Below, one piece after another: positions 15,771 through 24,238 of a stretch of 64,000 nucleotides of DNA (the stretch's first letter is position 1; each line of letters opens with the position of its first letter). Location: contig NZ_FXAY01000003.1 of NCBI RefSeq assembly GCF_900177685.1, positions 124,001-188,000 on the forward strand, in the 5' to 3' direction. Under the pieces are notes generated by a model. The model ran no database searches. It was not told the DNA's origin and was given only the letters and a program-made list of their open reading frames with translations. The DNA comes from Agreia pratensis (lineage in GTDB: Bacteria > Actinomycetota > Actinomycetes > Actinomycetales > Microbacteriaceae). Both the position numbers and the translations under genes were made by a program.

Positions 15771-17450
15771 GTGACTCCCGAACAGCTCTCCCTGGCCCTC
15801 TTCGACATCGTGACCGCTCGTATCGAGCGACGCCGAGCCGCGGGGGAGTCCGTTCCCGACTCCAGCATCACCCTCGCAGACCTGGCGCTCGAGCGTCCAC
15901 GCAACCGCGACCACGGCGACTGGGCCTCCAACGTGGCGATGAAGTTCGCCGGCCGGCTCGGAACAAACCCCCGCGCCTTCGCGGCGGAGATCACGCCCGA
16001 GATCGAGGCCATCGCAGGCGTGGCGTCGGTGGATGTCGCGGGCCCGGGATTCATCAACATCACCCTCGACGTCGCCGCGGCTGCCGAGATCGCCCGCCAG
16101 ATCGTCGACGCCGGTGACGCGTATGGGCGCAACGACTCGCTTGACGGGCTCTCCGTGAACATGGAGTTCGTGTCGGCGAACCCCACGGGTCCGCTGCACC
16201 TGGGGCACACCCGGTGGGCCGCGCTCGGCGACGCGATCGCTCGCGTGCTGCGCGCATCCGGTGCGGTCGTGGCGACCGAGTACTACATCAACGACGCCGG
16301 CAATCAGATGGACAACTTCGGCCTCTCTATTCTCGCGGCCGCCAAGGGCGAACCGACTCCCGAGAAGGGATACCCGGGCGCGTACATCGGCGAACTCGCC
16401 AAGCACGTGCTCGAGAGCGTGCCGAATCTCCTCGACCTTCCCCTCGACGAGGCGGTGCCGCTCGCCCGCGACCTCGGGTATCTGAAGCAGCTCGAAGAGA
16501 TCAAGGAATCGCTCGAACGCTTCCACGTGCACTTCGATGTGTTCTTCTCCGAGCGCACGCTGCATCAGGCCGACCCGGAGACAGGGCGAAGCCTCATCGA
16601 CGACGCGGCCGACCGGCTGCGCGCCCAGGGCCACGTGTTCGAGGCCGACGACGCCGTGTGGGTGCGCACCACCGACTTCGGCGACGACAAAGACCGGGTG
16701 CTCACCCGCGGCAACGGTGTCGTCACCTACTTCGCCGCTGACGCCGCCTACTACCTCAGCAAGAAAGACCGCGGCTTTACCGAGAAGATCTATCTCCTGG
16801 GCGCCGACCACCACGGCTACGTCGGGCGTCTCAAGGCCTTGGCCGCTGCCGCGGGGGACGATCCGAACGTGAACATCTCGGTGCTCATCGGCCAGCTGGT
16901 GAACCTCAACGGAGCCAAGCTCTCGAAGCGCGCGGGCAACATCATCGAGCTCGACGACCTGCTCGAGTGGGTCGGCGCCGATGCGCTGCGCTACTCGCTC
17001 GCCCGGTATCCCGCCGACTCGCCGCTCTCGCTCGACGGCGACGTTCTGCGCTCGAAGACCAACGACAATCCGGTCTTCTACGTGCAGTACGCGCACTCGC
17101 GCACCCGTTCGGTTGCGCGGAACGCCGCCGCGGCCGGTGTCGAGCGCTCCACCTTCGGTCCGTCTCTTCTGTCGCACGAGTCGGAGACCGAGCTGCTCGG
17201 CTCCCTGCAGGAGTTTCCGCGGATCGTGCAGAAGTCGGCAGAGCTGCGCGAGCCGCACCGCATCGCGCGCTACCTCGAAGAGGTCGCCGGTCACTATCAC
17301 CGCTGGTACTCGCAGGCCCGCGTGCTGCCGTTGGGCGACGAGCCCATCAGCGATCTGCACCGCACCCGTCTGTGGCTGAACGACGCGACAGGACAGGTCA
17401 TCCGCAATGGGCTCGACCTCCTCGGCGTCTCGGCTCCGGAACGGATGTAA
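15771..17450 (+). CDS. argS: Arginine--tRNA ligase
   Basis: 559 residues of class I arginyl-tRNA synthetase. N-terminal Add-1 domain about 1-120, HIGH-type motif PLHLGHTRW (141-149), the family segment FVSANPTGP before it, and a KMSKS-equivalent KLSKRAGN near 384-391. The C-terminal DALR anticodon-binding domain contains VQYAHSRTRS and ends LLGVSAPERM. It charges tRNA-Arg; a tRNA-Arg gene lies 1 kb upstream. GTG start, no SD, with a close -10-like box. Followed by a DUF2993 gene whose start lies 23 bp after the stop. Confidence 0.96.
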   Translation: MTPEQLSLALFDIVTARIERRRAAGESVPDSSITLADLALERPRNRDHGDWASNVAMKFAGRLGTNPRAFAAEITPEIEAIAGVASVDVAGPGFINITLDVAAAAEIARQIVDAGDAYGRNDSLDGLSVNMEFVSANPTGPLHLGHTRWAALGDAIARVLRASGAVVATEYYINDAGNQMDNFGLSILAAAKGEPTPEKGYPGAYIGELAKHVLESVPNLLDLPLDEAVPLARDLGYLKQLEEIKESLERFHVHFDVFFSERTLHQADPETGRSLIDDAADRLRAQGHVFEADDAVWVRTTDFGDDKDRVLTRGNGVVTYFAADAAYYLSKKDRGFTEKIYLLGADHHGYVGRLKALAAAAGDDPNVNISVLIGQLVNLNGAKLSKRAGNIIELDDLLEWVGADALRYSLARYPADSPLSLDGDVLRSKTNDNPVFYVQYAHSRTRSVARNAAAAGVERSTFGPSLLSHESETELLGSLQEFPRIVQKSAELREPHRIARYLEEVAGHYHRWYSQARVLPLGDEPISDLHRTRLWLNDATGQVIRNGLDLLGVSAPERM

Positions 17451-17473
17451 GCGCAGTCGTGAAAGAGCCGGTG

Positions 17474-18229
17474 ATGGCTCGTGGGCAGAGCGCTGCGCCT
17501 CGTCGACGGAGAAGGGGGATCGTCGTCGTTCTGACGGTCGTCCTCCTGCTTGCGGTGGTGGTCGTGATCGCGGACTTCGGCCTTCGAGCGTATGCGGAGG
17601 ACCGGGCGAAGGCCGAGATCTCTTCGAGCCTGCCAGACACGGTCGATGGGAACATCGACGTGACGATCGGCGGGTTCTCTTTTCTGCAGCAGTACCTGTC
17701 GGGCACTCTCGATCAGGTCACCATCGATGCGCCCCAGTTGTCGGTCGACGGCGTTCCCGTCGAGGCTCACGTCGTCGCCACGGCGGTTCCCACCGATCTT
17801 TCACAGCCGGTCGGCGCCATCTCTGCGCGCCTCTCGCTCAGTGAAGACGCCGTCAACAGCGTCATCCAGGTTCCGGGCGCGGCCACTCTGACCCTTGACA
17901 ATCAGGCGGTTGGTTACGACGGGTCGATCTCCGTTCTGGGGCTCCGTCTGCAGTACCTGGTGACCGCCGGGGTGTCGGTCACCGCCGACTCCGTCGTGCT
18001 GACGCCCGAGACGGCGAAACTCACCGCAGGTTCCACCGTCGTCGACGCATCGAGCGCACTCAACGCGATCCTCGACGAGTCGATTCCACTGTGCGTCGCC
18101 GACCGCCTGCCCCGAGGCGTCGAACTGACGTCGCTGTCAGTCACTCCCGGCTCGGCAACGGTCGCGCTCGACGCATCCGACTTCACGATCGACGAGACGA
18201 GTCTTCGCACGATGGGAACCTGCCCGTGA
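17474..18229 (+). CDS. DUF2993 (LmeA-like) lipid-binding membrane-anchored protein
   Basis: 251 residues from ATG 17474. Basic N terminus (RRRRR), one transmembrane/signal-anchor helix (about 16-37), then a beta-rich extracytoplasmic domain with the DUF2993 pattern: EDRAKAEISSSLP, VTIGGFSFLQQYLSGTLDQV and a near-C-terminal VALDASDF. DUF2993 proteins include mycobacterial LmeA, a periplasmic phosphoinositide-binding factor for lipomannan maturation; a related lipid-binding role is inferred. AAAGAG lies 7 nt upstream of the chosen start; GTG 17459 and GTG 17471 are alternatives. The stop overlaps the next start by 4 bp. Confidence 0.85.
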   Translation: MARGQSAAPRRRRRGIVVVLTVVLLLAVVVVIADFGLRAYAEDRAKAEISSSLPDTVDGNIDVTIGGFSFLQQYLSGTLDQVTIDAPQLSVDGVPVEAHVVATAVPTDLSQPVGAISARLSLSEDAVNSVIQVPGAATLTLDNQAVGYDGSISVLGLRLQYLVTAGVSVTADSVVLTPETAKLTAGSTVVDASSALNAILDESIPLCVADRLPRGVELTSLSVTPGSATVALDASDFTIDETSLRTMGTCP

Positions 18230-19131
18230 CCGCCTCATCGATCGTCGTCCACTCTGTCGCAGACTCGCAAGCCGGTGCTCGCGACATCGTGGTGACCGAC
18301 GACGGTGCCGTGTGGTGTGCGTTCGCCGTGGCCGGCGTCGTCGTGCGGATAGCGCCCGACGGCCAACAACAGAGGATCGCGCTCGGCGCAGAGCCCGCCG
18401 AACCCCACTCGCTCACTGCAGCGACCCGTGATTCGGTGTGGGTCACCGATCGGGCGTCTGATCGCATCCTCAGACTCGATTCCTCCGGGGTCGTGTTCTC
18501 AGCCGCGGTCACGCCGGGTGCCGCGCCGGCCGGCATCGTCGGGCAGCACGATGGCAGCGCGTGGTTCGTCGAAGAGCGGGCGGATGCCGTGGGGTACGTC
18601 GACATTCTGGGCCGCGTGAGCGAATTCGACACGGGCGTGCCCGACGGAGCACCTTCGTCCATCGCCTCGAATGGGTCGTCTGTCTGGTTCGCGCTGCCCG
18701 GTGCCGGCGCGATCGCCCACGCCAGGGGCGGCGACTCCGTGCCGTCTCTCGTGGAGTTCGACGACCCGTTGGCGGCGCCCACGACGGTGAGTATGGGCGA
18801 CGACGGATTCCTGTGGTTCGCCGATCCCGCACGTCACGTCGTCGGCCGCATCGGCAGTGGCGGCGCGGTCACGGAGTTCGTGCTGCCCGAGCCGGAGTGG
18901 AGGCCCGTTCGCATCGCCTCCGATGAGACGGACGGATGCTGGTTCACGATCGACGGGGAGGAGGCGATCGGTCGCCTCGACGGTGAGGGCCGCTCGGCGA
19001 TGATCGCCACGCCCGGCGGCGTCCCGACGTCGATCGCCCTATCTCGCGACGGAGAGCTCTGGGTGGCCATGGAATCCGGTGAGCTCCTGCAGATCCCCGA
19101 CCCCGAAAGCTTTGCGGCGGACATCCAGTAG
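18226..19131 (+). CDS. Vgb-like beta-propeller protein
   Basis: 301 residues from GTG 18226, sharing GTGA with the preceding stop. Six or so repeats of about 42 residues of the form DGxVWxxxxxxxxVxRI are visible (DDGAVWCAFAVAGVVVRI, DDGFLWFADPARHVVGRI, RDGELWVAMESGELLQI), the pattern of the virginiamycin B lyase/streptogramin lyase propeller family. Catalytic lyase activity cannot be assumed; most relatives are uncharacterised. No signal peptide is seen. Probably co-translated with the DUF2993 protein. Confidence 0.8.
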   Translation: MTASSIVVHSVADSQAGARDIVVTDDGAVWCAFAVAGVVVRIAPDGQQQRIALGAEPAEPHSLTAATRDSVWVTDRASDRILRLDSSGVVFSAAVTPGAAPAGIVGQHDGSAWFVEERADAVGYVDILGRVSEFDTGVPDGAPSSIASNGSSVWFALPGAGAIAHARGGDSVPSLVEFDDPLAAPTTVSMGDDGFLWFADPARHVVGRIGSGGAVTEFVLPEPEWRPVRIASDETDGCWFTIDGEEAIGRLDGEGRSAMIATPGGVPTSIALSRDGELWVAMESGELLQIPDPESFAADIQ

Positions 19132-19251
19132 TATTCTGCTGTCGCCCTATCTGTGGGCGCGCGAAGGCTTCAGGAACCAATCCGGGTTCGCTCGCCCCCA
19201 CCCGACCATTGGTCCCGTGACGGGACGATCGATTTCACGTCAGGATTCTCC

Positions 19252-20685
19252 ATGACCTCTGTCGCACATCCGCTCGCCCCCGATTGGCTGTCACTGCCCG
19301 TCGATGCGAACGCGTTGTCTCCGGCCGTCTGGCCGTCGAGCGCTCTCCGTGACCGGCACGGAGTGCTCTCTGTCGGCGGAGTACCCGCATCCGACCTCGC
19401 TCGGCAGTTCGGAACCCCGCTGTACGTGGTCGACGAGGAGCACGTCCGCTCTCGCGCCCGCGAGACTCTCGCGGCCTTCTCCTCGCAGTTCGAACGCATC
19501 GGAACGCGGGCGAAGGTCTATTACGCAGGCAAGGCGTTCCTCAGCACGGCCGTGGCTCGCTGGGTCAGCGACGAAGGTCTCGGGGTCGATGTCTGCTCGG
19601 GAGGAGAACTCGCCGTAGCCCTGGCCGGCGGCGTGGACCCCGCTCACATCGGCATGCACGGCAACAACAAGTCGATCGACGAGATCGAGCGCGCCGTCGC
19701 CGCGGGGGTGGGCACTATCGTGATCGACAGCGAGATCGAGATCGAACGGGTGGCGGATGCTGCGGCTCGGCTCGGCACGGTTCAGGCGGTCAGGCTGCGG
19801 GTCAACAGCGGAGTGCACGCCCACACACACGACTTCCTCGCGACCGCCCACGAAGACCAGAAGTTCGGGTTTCCACTCGAGCGGGCCGAAGCGGCTGTCC
19901 GGACGATCCGTTCGCACGCAGGCTTGACGTTCCTCGGGCTGCACTGTCACATCGGCTCGCAGATCTTCGGAGCCGACGGGTTCGCCGAGTCGGCAGCGCG
20001 CCTTCTCTTGCTGCACGCGAGGCTCCTCGAAGACGGTCCGGTGCCCGAGCTCAACCTCGGGGGAGGATTCGGCATCGCGTATACGACGGCCGACGATCCG
20101 ACACCCATTGCCGAGCTGGCGGCCCGTATCGCCGACATCGTCGCGGCGGAGTGCGCCAAGCTGGGCATCGCTCTGCCCGTCGTCGCGTTCGAACCGGGCC
20201 GATCGATCGTAGGCGGCGCGGGAGTGACTCTCTACAGCGTGGGCACCATCAAAGACGTCGACGTCACGCTTCCCGCAGACGATTCGGGAGCCACGGCGGT
20301 GCGTCGCTATGTGAGCGTCGACGGCGGCATGAGCGACAACGCCCGACCGGCGCTCTACGGTGCCGACTATTCCGTGCGCATCGCGAGCCGCGCATCCGAT
20401 GCCGACGCCGCGCTCGTGCGCATAGCCGGCAAACACTGCGAGTCAGGAGACATCGTCGTCTACGCCGACTACCTTCCAGGAGATGTGGCTCCCGGCGACC
20501 TGCTGGCGGTTCCCGCCACGGGGGCATACTGCTGGGCGCTGGCGAGCAACTACAACATCGTCGGTCGTCCGTCCGTCGTGGCCGTCGCCAACGGAGAGGC
20601 GCGCCTGCTCATCCGTGGCGAGACCGAGCACGACCTTCTTGCACGCGACACGGGTGTCGCATCCGACGAACCAGGAGCATCATGA
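19252..20685 (+). CDS. lysA: Diaminopimelate decarboxylase
   Basis: 477 residues, a fold-type III PLP enzyme. It has the PLP lysine in VYYAGKAFL, the Gly-rich phosphate loop region LNLGGGFGIAY, HCHIGSQIF, the FEPGRSIVG motif and the C-terminal catalytic HCESGD. It converts meso-diaminopimelate to lysine, the final step of lysine synthesis. ATG 19252 follows AGGA in the about 120-bp gap. The stop overlaps the homoserine dehydrogenase start (ATGA), so both branches of the aspartate family are translated together. Confidence 0.95.
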   Translation: MTSVAHPLAPDWLSLPVDANALSPAVWPSSALRDRHGVLSVGGVPASDLARQFGTPLYVVDEEHVRSRARETLAAFSSQFERIGTRAKVYYAGKAFLSTAVARWVSDEGLGVDVCSGGELAVALAGGVDPAHIGMHGNNKSIDEIERAVAAGVGTIVIDSEIEIERVADAAARLGTVQAVRLRVNSGVHAHTHDFLATAHEDQKFGFPLERAEAAVRTIRSHAGLTFLGLHCHIGSQIFGADGFAESAARLLLLHARLLEDGPVPELNLGGGFGIAYTTADDPTPIAELAARIADIVAAECAKLGIALPVVAFEPGRSIVGGAGVTLYSVGTIKDVDVTLPADDSGATAVRRYVSVDGGMSDNARPALYGADYSVRIASRASDADAALVRIAGKHCESGDIVVYADYLPGDVAPGDLLAVPATGAYCWALASNYNIVGRPSVVAVANGEARLLIRGETEHDLLARDTGVASDEPGAS

Positions 20686-22040
20686 TCGCCTACCGCAACC
20701 TTCGAGTAGCGCTGCTGGGAGCCGGTTCTGTCGGTGCCCAGGTGGCGACTCTGCTCACCGAACACCACGACGAACTCGCCTCACGAGTCGGCGCCGGTCT
20801 CGACCTCATCGGTATCGCCGTGCGCGATGTCGACGCTCCCCGCACAGCACCCATCGACCCGGCACTGTTCACCACAGACGCGATGGGCCTGATCGAATCA
20901 GCCGACATCGTGATCGAGCTGATGGGTGGCATCGAGCCCGCGCGCAGCTATATTCTGCATGCCCTCAACTCGGGCGCCGACGTCGTCACGGGCAACAAGG
21001 CGCTCCTGGCGGCTCACGGACCCGAGCTGCAGGCCGCCGCCGAGCAGGTGGGCGCGCAGGTCTACTACGAGGCCGCTGTCGCCGGCGCCATTCCGATCAT
21101 CCGTCCGCTCCGCGACTCTCTCGCCGGCGACCGGGTCAAGCGCATCCTGGGCATCGTCAACGGCACCACGAACTTCATCCTCGACAAGATGGACGTGGAG
21201 GGTGACACCTTCGAGAACGCCCTCGCCGTGGCGACCGAGCTCGGCTACGCCGAAGCCGACCCCACCGCCGATATCGAGGGGTATGACGCGGCGCAGAAGG
21301 CGGCGATTCTCGCGCGCCTCGCGTTCCACACCGACGTTCCGGTCGAGGCGGTGCACCGCGAAGGCATAACGCAGATCACGGCCGCTCAGGTGGCTCAGGC
21401 CCAGAAGGCCGGCTACGTGGTCAAGCTGCTGGCGATCTGCGAACGGATCACCGACCCGTCGTCCGGCATCGACGGCGTCTCGGCTCGGGTCTATCCCGCC
21501 CTGATCTCGCGTCAGCATCCGCTGGCCGCTGTGCACGGGGGCAAGAACGCCGTATTCGTCGAGGCCGAGGCTGCCGGCGACCTCATGTTCTACGGCGCCG
21601 GAGCCGGCGGGATCGAGACCGCGTCGGCCGTACTCGGCGACGTCGTGTCCGCCGCACGTCGGCACGTCGCCGGAGGTCCGGGTGTTGCGGAGACGACACA
21701 CGCCAACCTGACGATCCTGCCCATCGACAGTGTGAGCACCCGCTACCAGATCACGCTCGAGGTCTCGGACGCGCCGGGCGTGCTCGCCCGCATCGCCTCG
21801 CTGTTCAGCGAGCACGGCGTTTCGGTGGAGACCGTGCAGCAGTCGATCGCCTCGGTGGAGTCCGGCGCTACGAGGCCCGACGCGCTGGCGACGGGGACAT
21901 CCGAGTCCTCCGGCACCGCTACCCTTGTCATTGTCACGCACGTGGCCAGCGAGCGCGCCCTATCGCGCACGGTGGCCGACATCGCAGACCAGCAGGTCGT
22001 CGTGCGGGTCGAATCCGTCTTGAGAGTTGAAGGAGCATAA
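20682..22040 (+). CDS. hom: Homoserine dehydrogenase
   Basis: 452 residues from ATG 20682. NAD(P)-binding motif LLGAGSVGAQVA, central catalytic region with GNKALLAAHG, VYYEAAVAGAIPIIRPLRDS and GIVNGTTNFIL, plus a C-terminal ACT domain (from about 360, SDAPGVLARIASLFSEHGVSVE). The ACT domain is where threonine feedback acts in actinobacterial Hom. It reduces aspartate semialdehyde to homoserine. GGAG precedes the start. Open frame upstream of 20682 overlaps lysA and is not coding. Confidence 0.95.
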   Translation: MIAYRNLRVALLGAGSVGAQVATLLTEHHDELASRVGAGLDLIGIAVRDVDAPRTAPIDPALFTTDAMGLIESADIVIELMGGIEPARSYILHALNSGADVVTGNKALLAAHGPELQAAAEQVGAQVYYEAAVAGAIPIIRPLRDSLAGDRVKRILGIVNGTTNFILDKMDVEGDTFENALAVATELGYAEADPTADIEGYDAAQKAAILARLAFHTDVPVEAVHREGITQITAAQVAQAQKAGYVVKLLAICERITDPSSGIDGVSARVYPALISRQHPLAAVHGGKNAVFVEAEAAGDLMFYGAGAGGIETASAVLGDVVSAARRHVAGGPGVAETTHANLTILPIDSVSTRYQITLEVSDAPGVLARIASLFSEHGVSVETVQQSIASVESGATRPDALATGTSESSGTATLVIVTHVASERALSRTVADIADQQVVVRVESVLRVEGA

Positions 22041-22044
22041 TCCC

Positions 22045-23142
22045 GTGAGCACCACACGAGCATCCCGCCAGTGGCGCGGAGTGCTGCACGAGTACGCGGA
22101 CCGTCTCAACATCTCGGAGGCGACCCCCATCGTGACCCTGGGGGAGGGCGGCACGCCCCTCATCCCCGCACCCGCGCTGTCTGCTCGCACGGGCGCCCAG
22201 GTCTACGTCAAGTTCGAGGGCATGAACCCGACCGGCTCGTTCAAAGACCGCGGCATGACGATGGCCATCTCGAAGGCCGTGGAGCACGGTGCCAAGGCCG
22301 TCATCTGCGCCTCGACCGGCAACACCTCTGCGTCGGCCGCCGCCTACGCCACGCACGCCGGCATCACCGCAGCCGTTCTCGTGCCCGAGGGCAAGATCGC
22401 GCTCGGCAAGCTCAGCCAGGCGATCGCGCACAACGCCGAACTGCTCCAGGTCCGCGGCAACTTCGACGACTGCCTCGACATCGCGCGCGATCTCGCAGAG
22501 AACTACCCCGTGCACCTCGTCAACTCGGTGAACCCCGACCGCATCGAGGGTCAGAAGACGGCGGCGTTCGAGGTCGTCGAGGTTCTGGGCGACGCACCCG
22601 ACTTCCACATCGTTCCCGTGGGCAACGCCGGAAACTACACGGCCTACTCGCGGGGGTACTCCGAAGAACTCGTTCGGGGCGAGACCACCAAGCTGCCCCG
22701 CATGTTCGGGTTCCAGGCCTCCGGCAGTGCTCCGATCGTTCGCGGCGAGATCGTTCGCAACCCCGAGACGATCGCCTCCGCGATCCGCATCGGAAACCCG
22801 GCATCGTGGGAGCTCGCTCTCGCCGCTCGCGAAGCAAGCGACGGCTACTTCGGCGCCATCGACGACGACAAGATCCTCGAGGCCTACCGCATCCTCTCGG
22901 CAGAGGTCGGAATCTTCGTGGAGCCCGCCTCCGCGATCAGCGTCGCAGGACTGCTCGAGCGCGCCGACGCCGGAGTGATCGGGAAGGGCGCCGTCGTGGT
23001 GCTCACCGTGACCGGCCATGGGCTCAAAGACCCGCAGTGGGCGCTCAAGACCGCCGACGGCTCCGATGTGACTCCCACCTCGGTCGCAGTGGACACCGAT
23101 GAGATCGCCGGTGTGCTCGGTCTGTCGAAAGCCTCGTCGTGA
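22045..23142 (+). CDS. thrC: Threonine synthase
   Basis: 365 residues from GTG 22045, preceded by AAGGAG. PLP enzyme with the Schiff-base lysine in NPTGSFKDRGMTMA, the substrate loop CASTGNTSASAAAYA and the PLP phosphate-binding region VPVGNAGNYTAYSRG. It converts O-phosphohomoserine to threonine. The start lies 4 bp after hom and the stop overlaps thrB by 4 bp. The length matches the short actinobacterial class. Confidence 0.95.
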   Translation: MSTTRASRQWRGVLHEYADRLNISEATPIVTLGEGGTPLIPAPALSARTGAQVYVKFEGMNPTGSFKDRGMTMAISKAVEHGAKAVICASTGNTSASAAAYATHAGITAAVLVPEGKIALGKLSQAIAHNAELLQVRGNFDDCLDIARDLAENYPVHLVNSVNPDRIEGQKTAAFEVVEVLGDAPDFHIVPVGNAGNYTAYSRGYSEELVRGETTKLPRMFGFQASGSAPIVRGEIVRNPETIASAIRIGNPASWELALAAREASDGYFGAIDDDKILEAYRILSAEVGIFVEPASAISVAGLLERADAGVIGKGAVVVLTVTGHGLKDPQWALKTADGSDVTPTSVAVDTDEIAGVLGLSKASS

Positions 23143-24071
23143 GCCTTGCCGGCCGTTCGGTGACGGTCAAGGTTCCGGCTACGACGGCGAACCTCGGACC
23201 GGGTTTCGACACCCTCGGTCTGGCGCTCGCGCTGTACGACGAGTTGACGGTCACTGTCAGGGAACAGCCTGGCGCGACCGTGCAGGTCACCGGTGTCGGC
23301 GAGGGCGAAGTGCCCACCGATGAGTCCAATCTGGTGGTGCGGGCGATCGCCCATGCGTTTGCCGCCTACGACCAGCCCATGCCGGGCCTCGACCTCGTGG
23401 CGCACAATGTCATTCCGCACGGTCGTGGTCTCGGCTCCTCTGGTGCGGCCATCGTGTCCGGCATCATGGCGGCCAAGGGGCTGCTCGACGGAATCGTCGA
23501 CATCGATGCGCTCGGTCTGCTCGCGCTCGCCACCGAGATGGAGGGGCACCCCGACAATGTCGCTCCCTGTCTTTTCGGTGGTCTCACCATCGCGTGGGTC
23601 ACAGAAGACGGTCCGCAGTTCAAGAAACTGATCGTTCACCGTGGCGTCTCTCCACTCGTGCTCGTTCCCCAGGCGACGATGTCCACCGCTCTCGCTCGCA
23701 GCCTTCAGCCGGAGTCGGTGCCGCATGCCGATGCCATCTTCAACGTCTCGCGCTCGACTCTTCTGATCGCGGCGCTCATCCAGAGCCCGGAGCTGCTGCT
23801 GGCCGCGACCGAAGACCGTCTGCACCAGAACTATCGCGCGGAGGCCATGCCCGATACGTCGCGCCTGATCGGCCTCTTGCGCGAGCAGGGCTTTCCGGCT
23901 GTCGTCTCCGGAGCGGGCCCGAGCATCCTGGTGCTGTGCAGCGACCCGGCCCAGCGTCTCGCCGCCGTCGAACTCGTCGAGTCTGAATCGGCCGCGCCGT
24001 GGAAGTCGCTCGTTCTGGCGGTCGACTTCAAAGGTGCTACAGTGGTCACGCATCCGGTTGAAGCGGCTTGA
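23139..24071 (+). CDS. thrB: Homoserine kinase
   Basis: 310 residues of the GHMP kinase family. N-terminal VPATTANLGPGFDTLGLAL, ATP-binding PHGRGLGSSGAAIVSG (motif 2) and the C-terminal motif 3 in SGAGPSILVLC. It phosphorylates homoserine to feed ThrC. GTG start overlaps thrC (GTGA). Last gene of the lysA-hom-thrC-thrB unit; no intrinsic terminator was found after it. Confidence 0.95.
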   Translation: MSLAGRSVTVKVPATTANLGPGFDTLGLALALYDELTVTVREQPGATVQVTGVGEGEVPTDESNLVVRAIAHAFAAYDQPMPGLDLVAHNVIPHGRGLGSSGAAIVSGIMAAKGLLDGIVDIDALGLLALATEMEGHPDNVAPCLFGGLTIAWVTEDGPQFKKLIVHRGVSPLVLVPQATMSTALARSLQPESVPHADAIFNVSRSTLLIAALIQSPELLLAATEDRLHQNYRAEAMPDTSRLIGLLREQGFPAVVSGAGPSILVLCSDPAQRLAAVELVESESAAPWKSLVLAVDFKGATVVTHPVEAA

Positions 24072-24238
24072 TCCAAGCTCGTACCCGGTAGCACTCTCAC
24101 ATTCATCGCTGCCCCGCGACTTACGCGTACTGGCTCAGCACCTCTCGCCCATACGCCTCGTACACGGACAGCTCTCTGCGTAGTACCGCCCCGGCTTAAG
24201 GCTCGGAGCGGACAGCAGTGGAAGGAAACCCCACACAC
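24072..24238 (+). other. Leader region of rho
   Basis: The 167-bp gap between thrB and the chosen rho start has no tRNA, hairpin-plus-T-run or other clear element. rho genes are often autoregulated through a long leader; the C-rich, G-poor stretch around 24100-24170 would suit Rho binding, an inference only. An alternative GTG start lies at 24218. Confidence 0.3.

Noticed and set aside
15630-17360. 576-codon open frame opposite argS
   Set aside because: A mirror of third-position GC bias in a strongly coding gene; Arg/Val/His-rich composition and no recognisable motif.
19132-19251. Lysine or other riboswitch in the lysA leader
   Set aside because: The 120-bp gap shows no multi-helix junction or conserved box that I could recognise.
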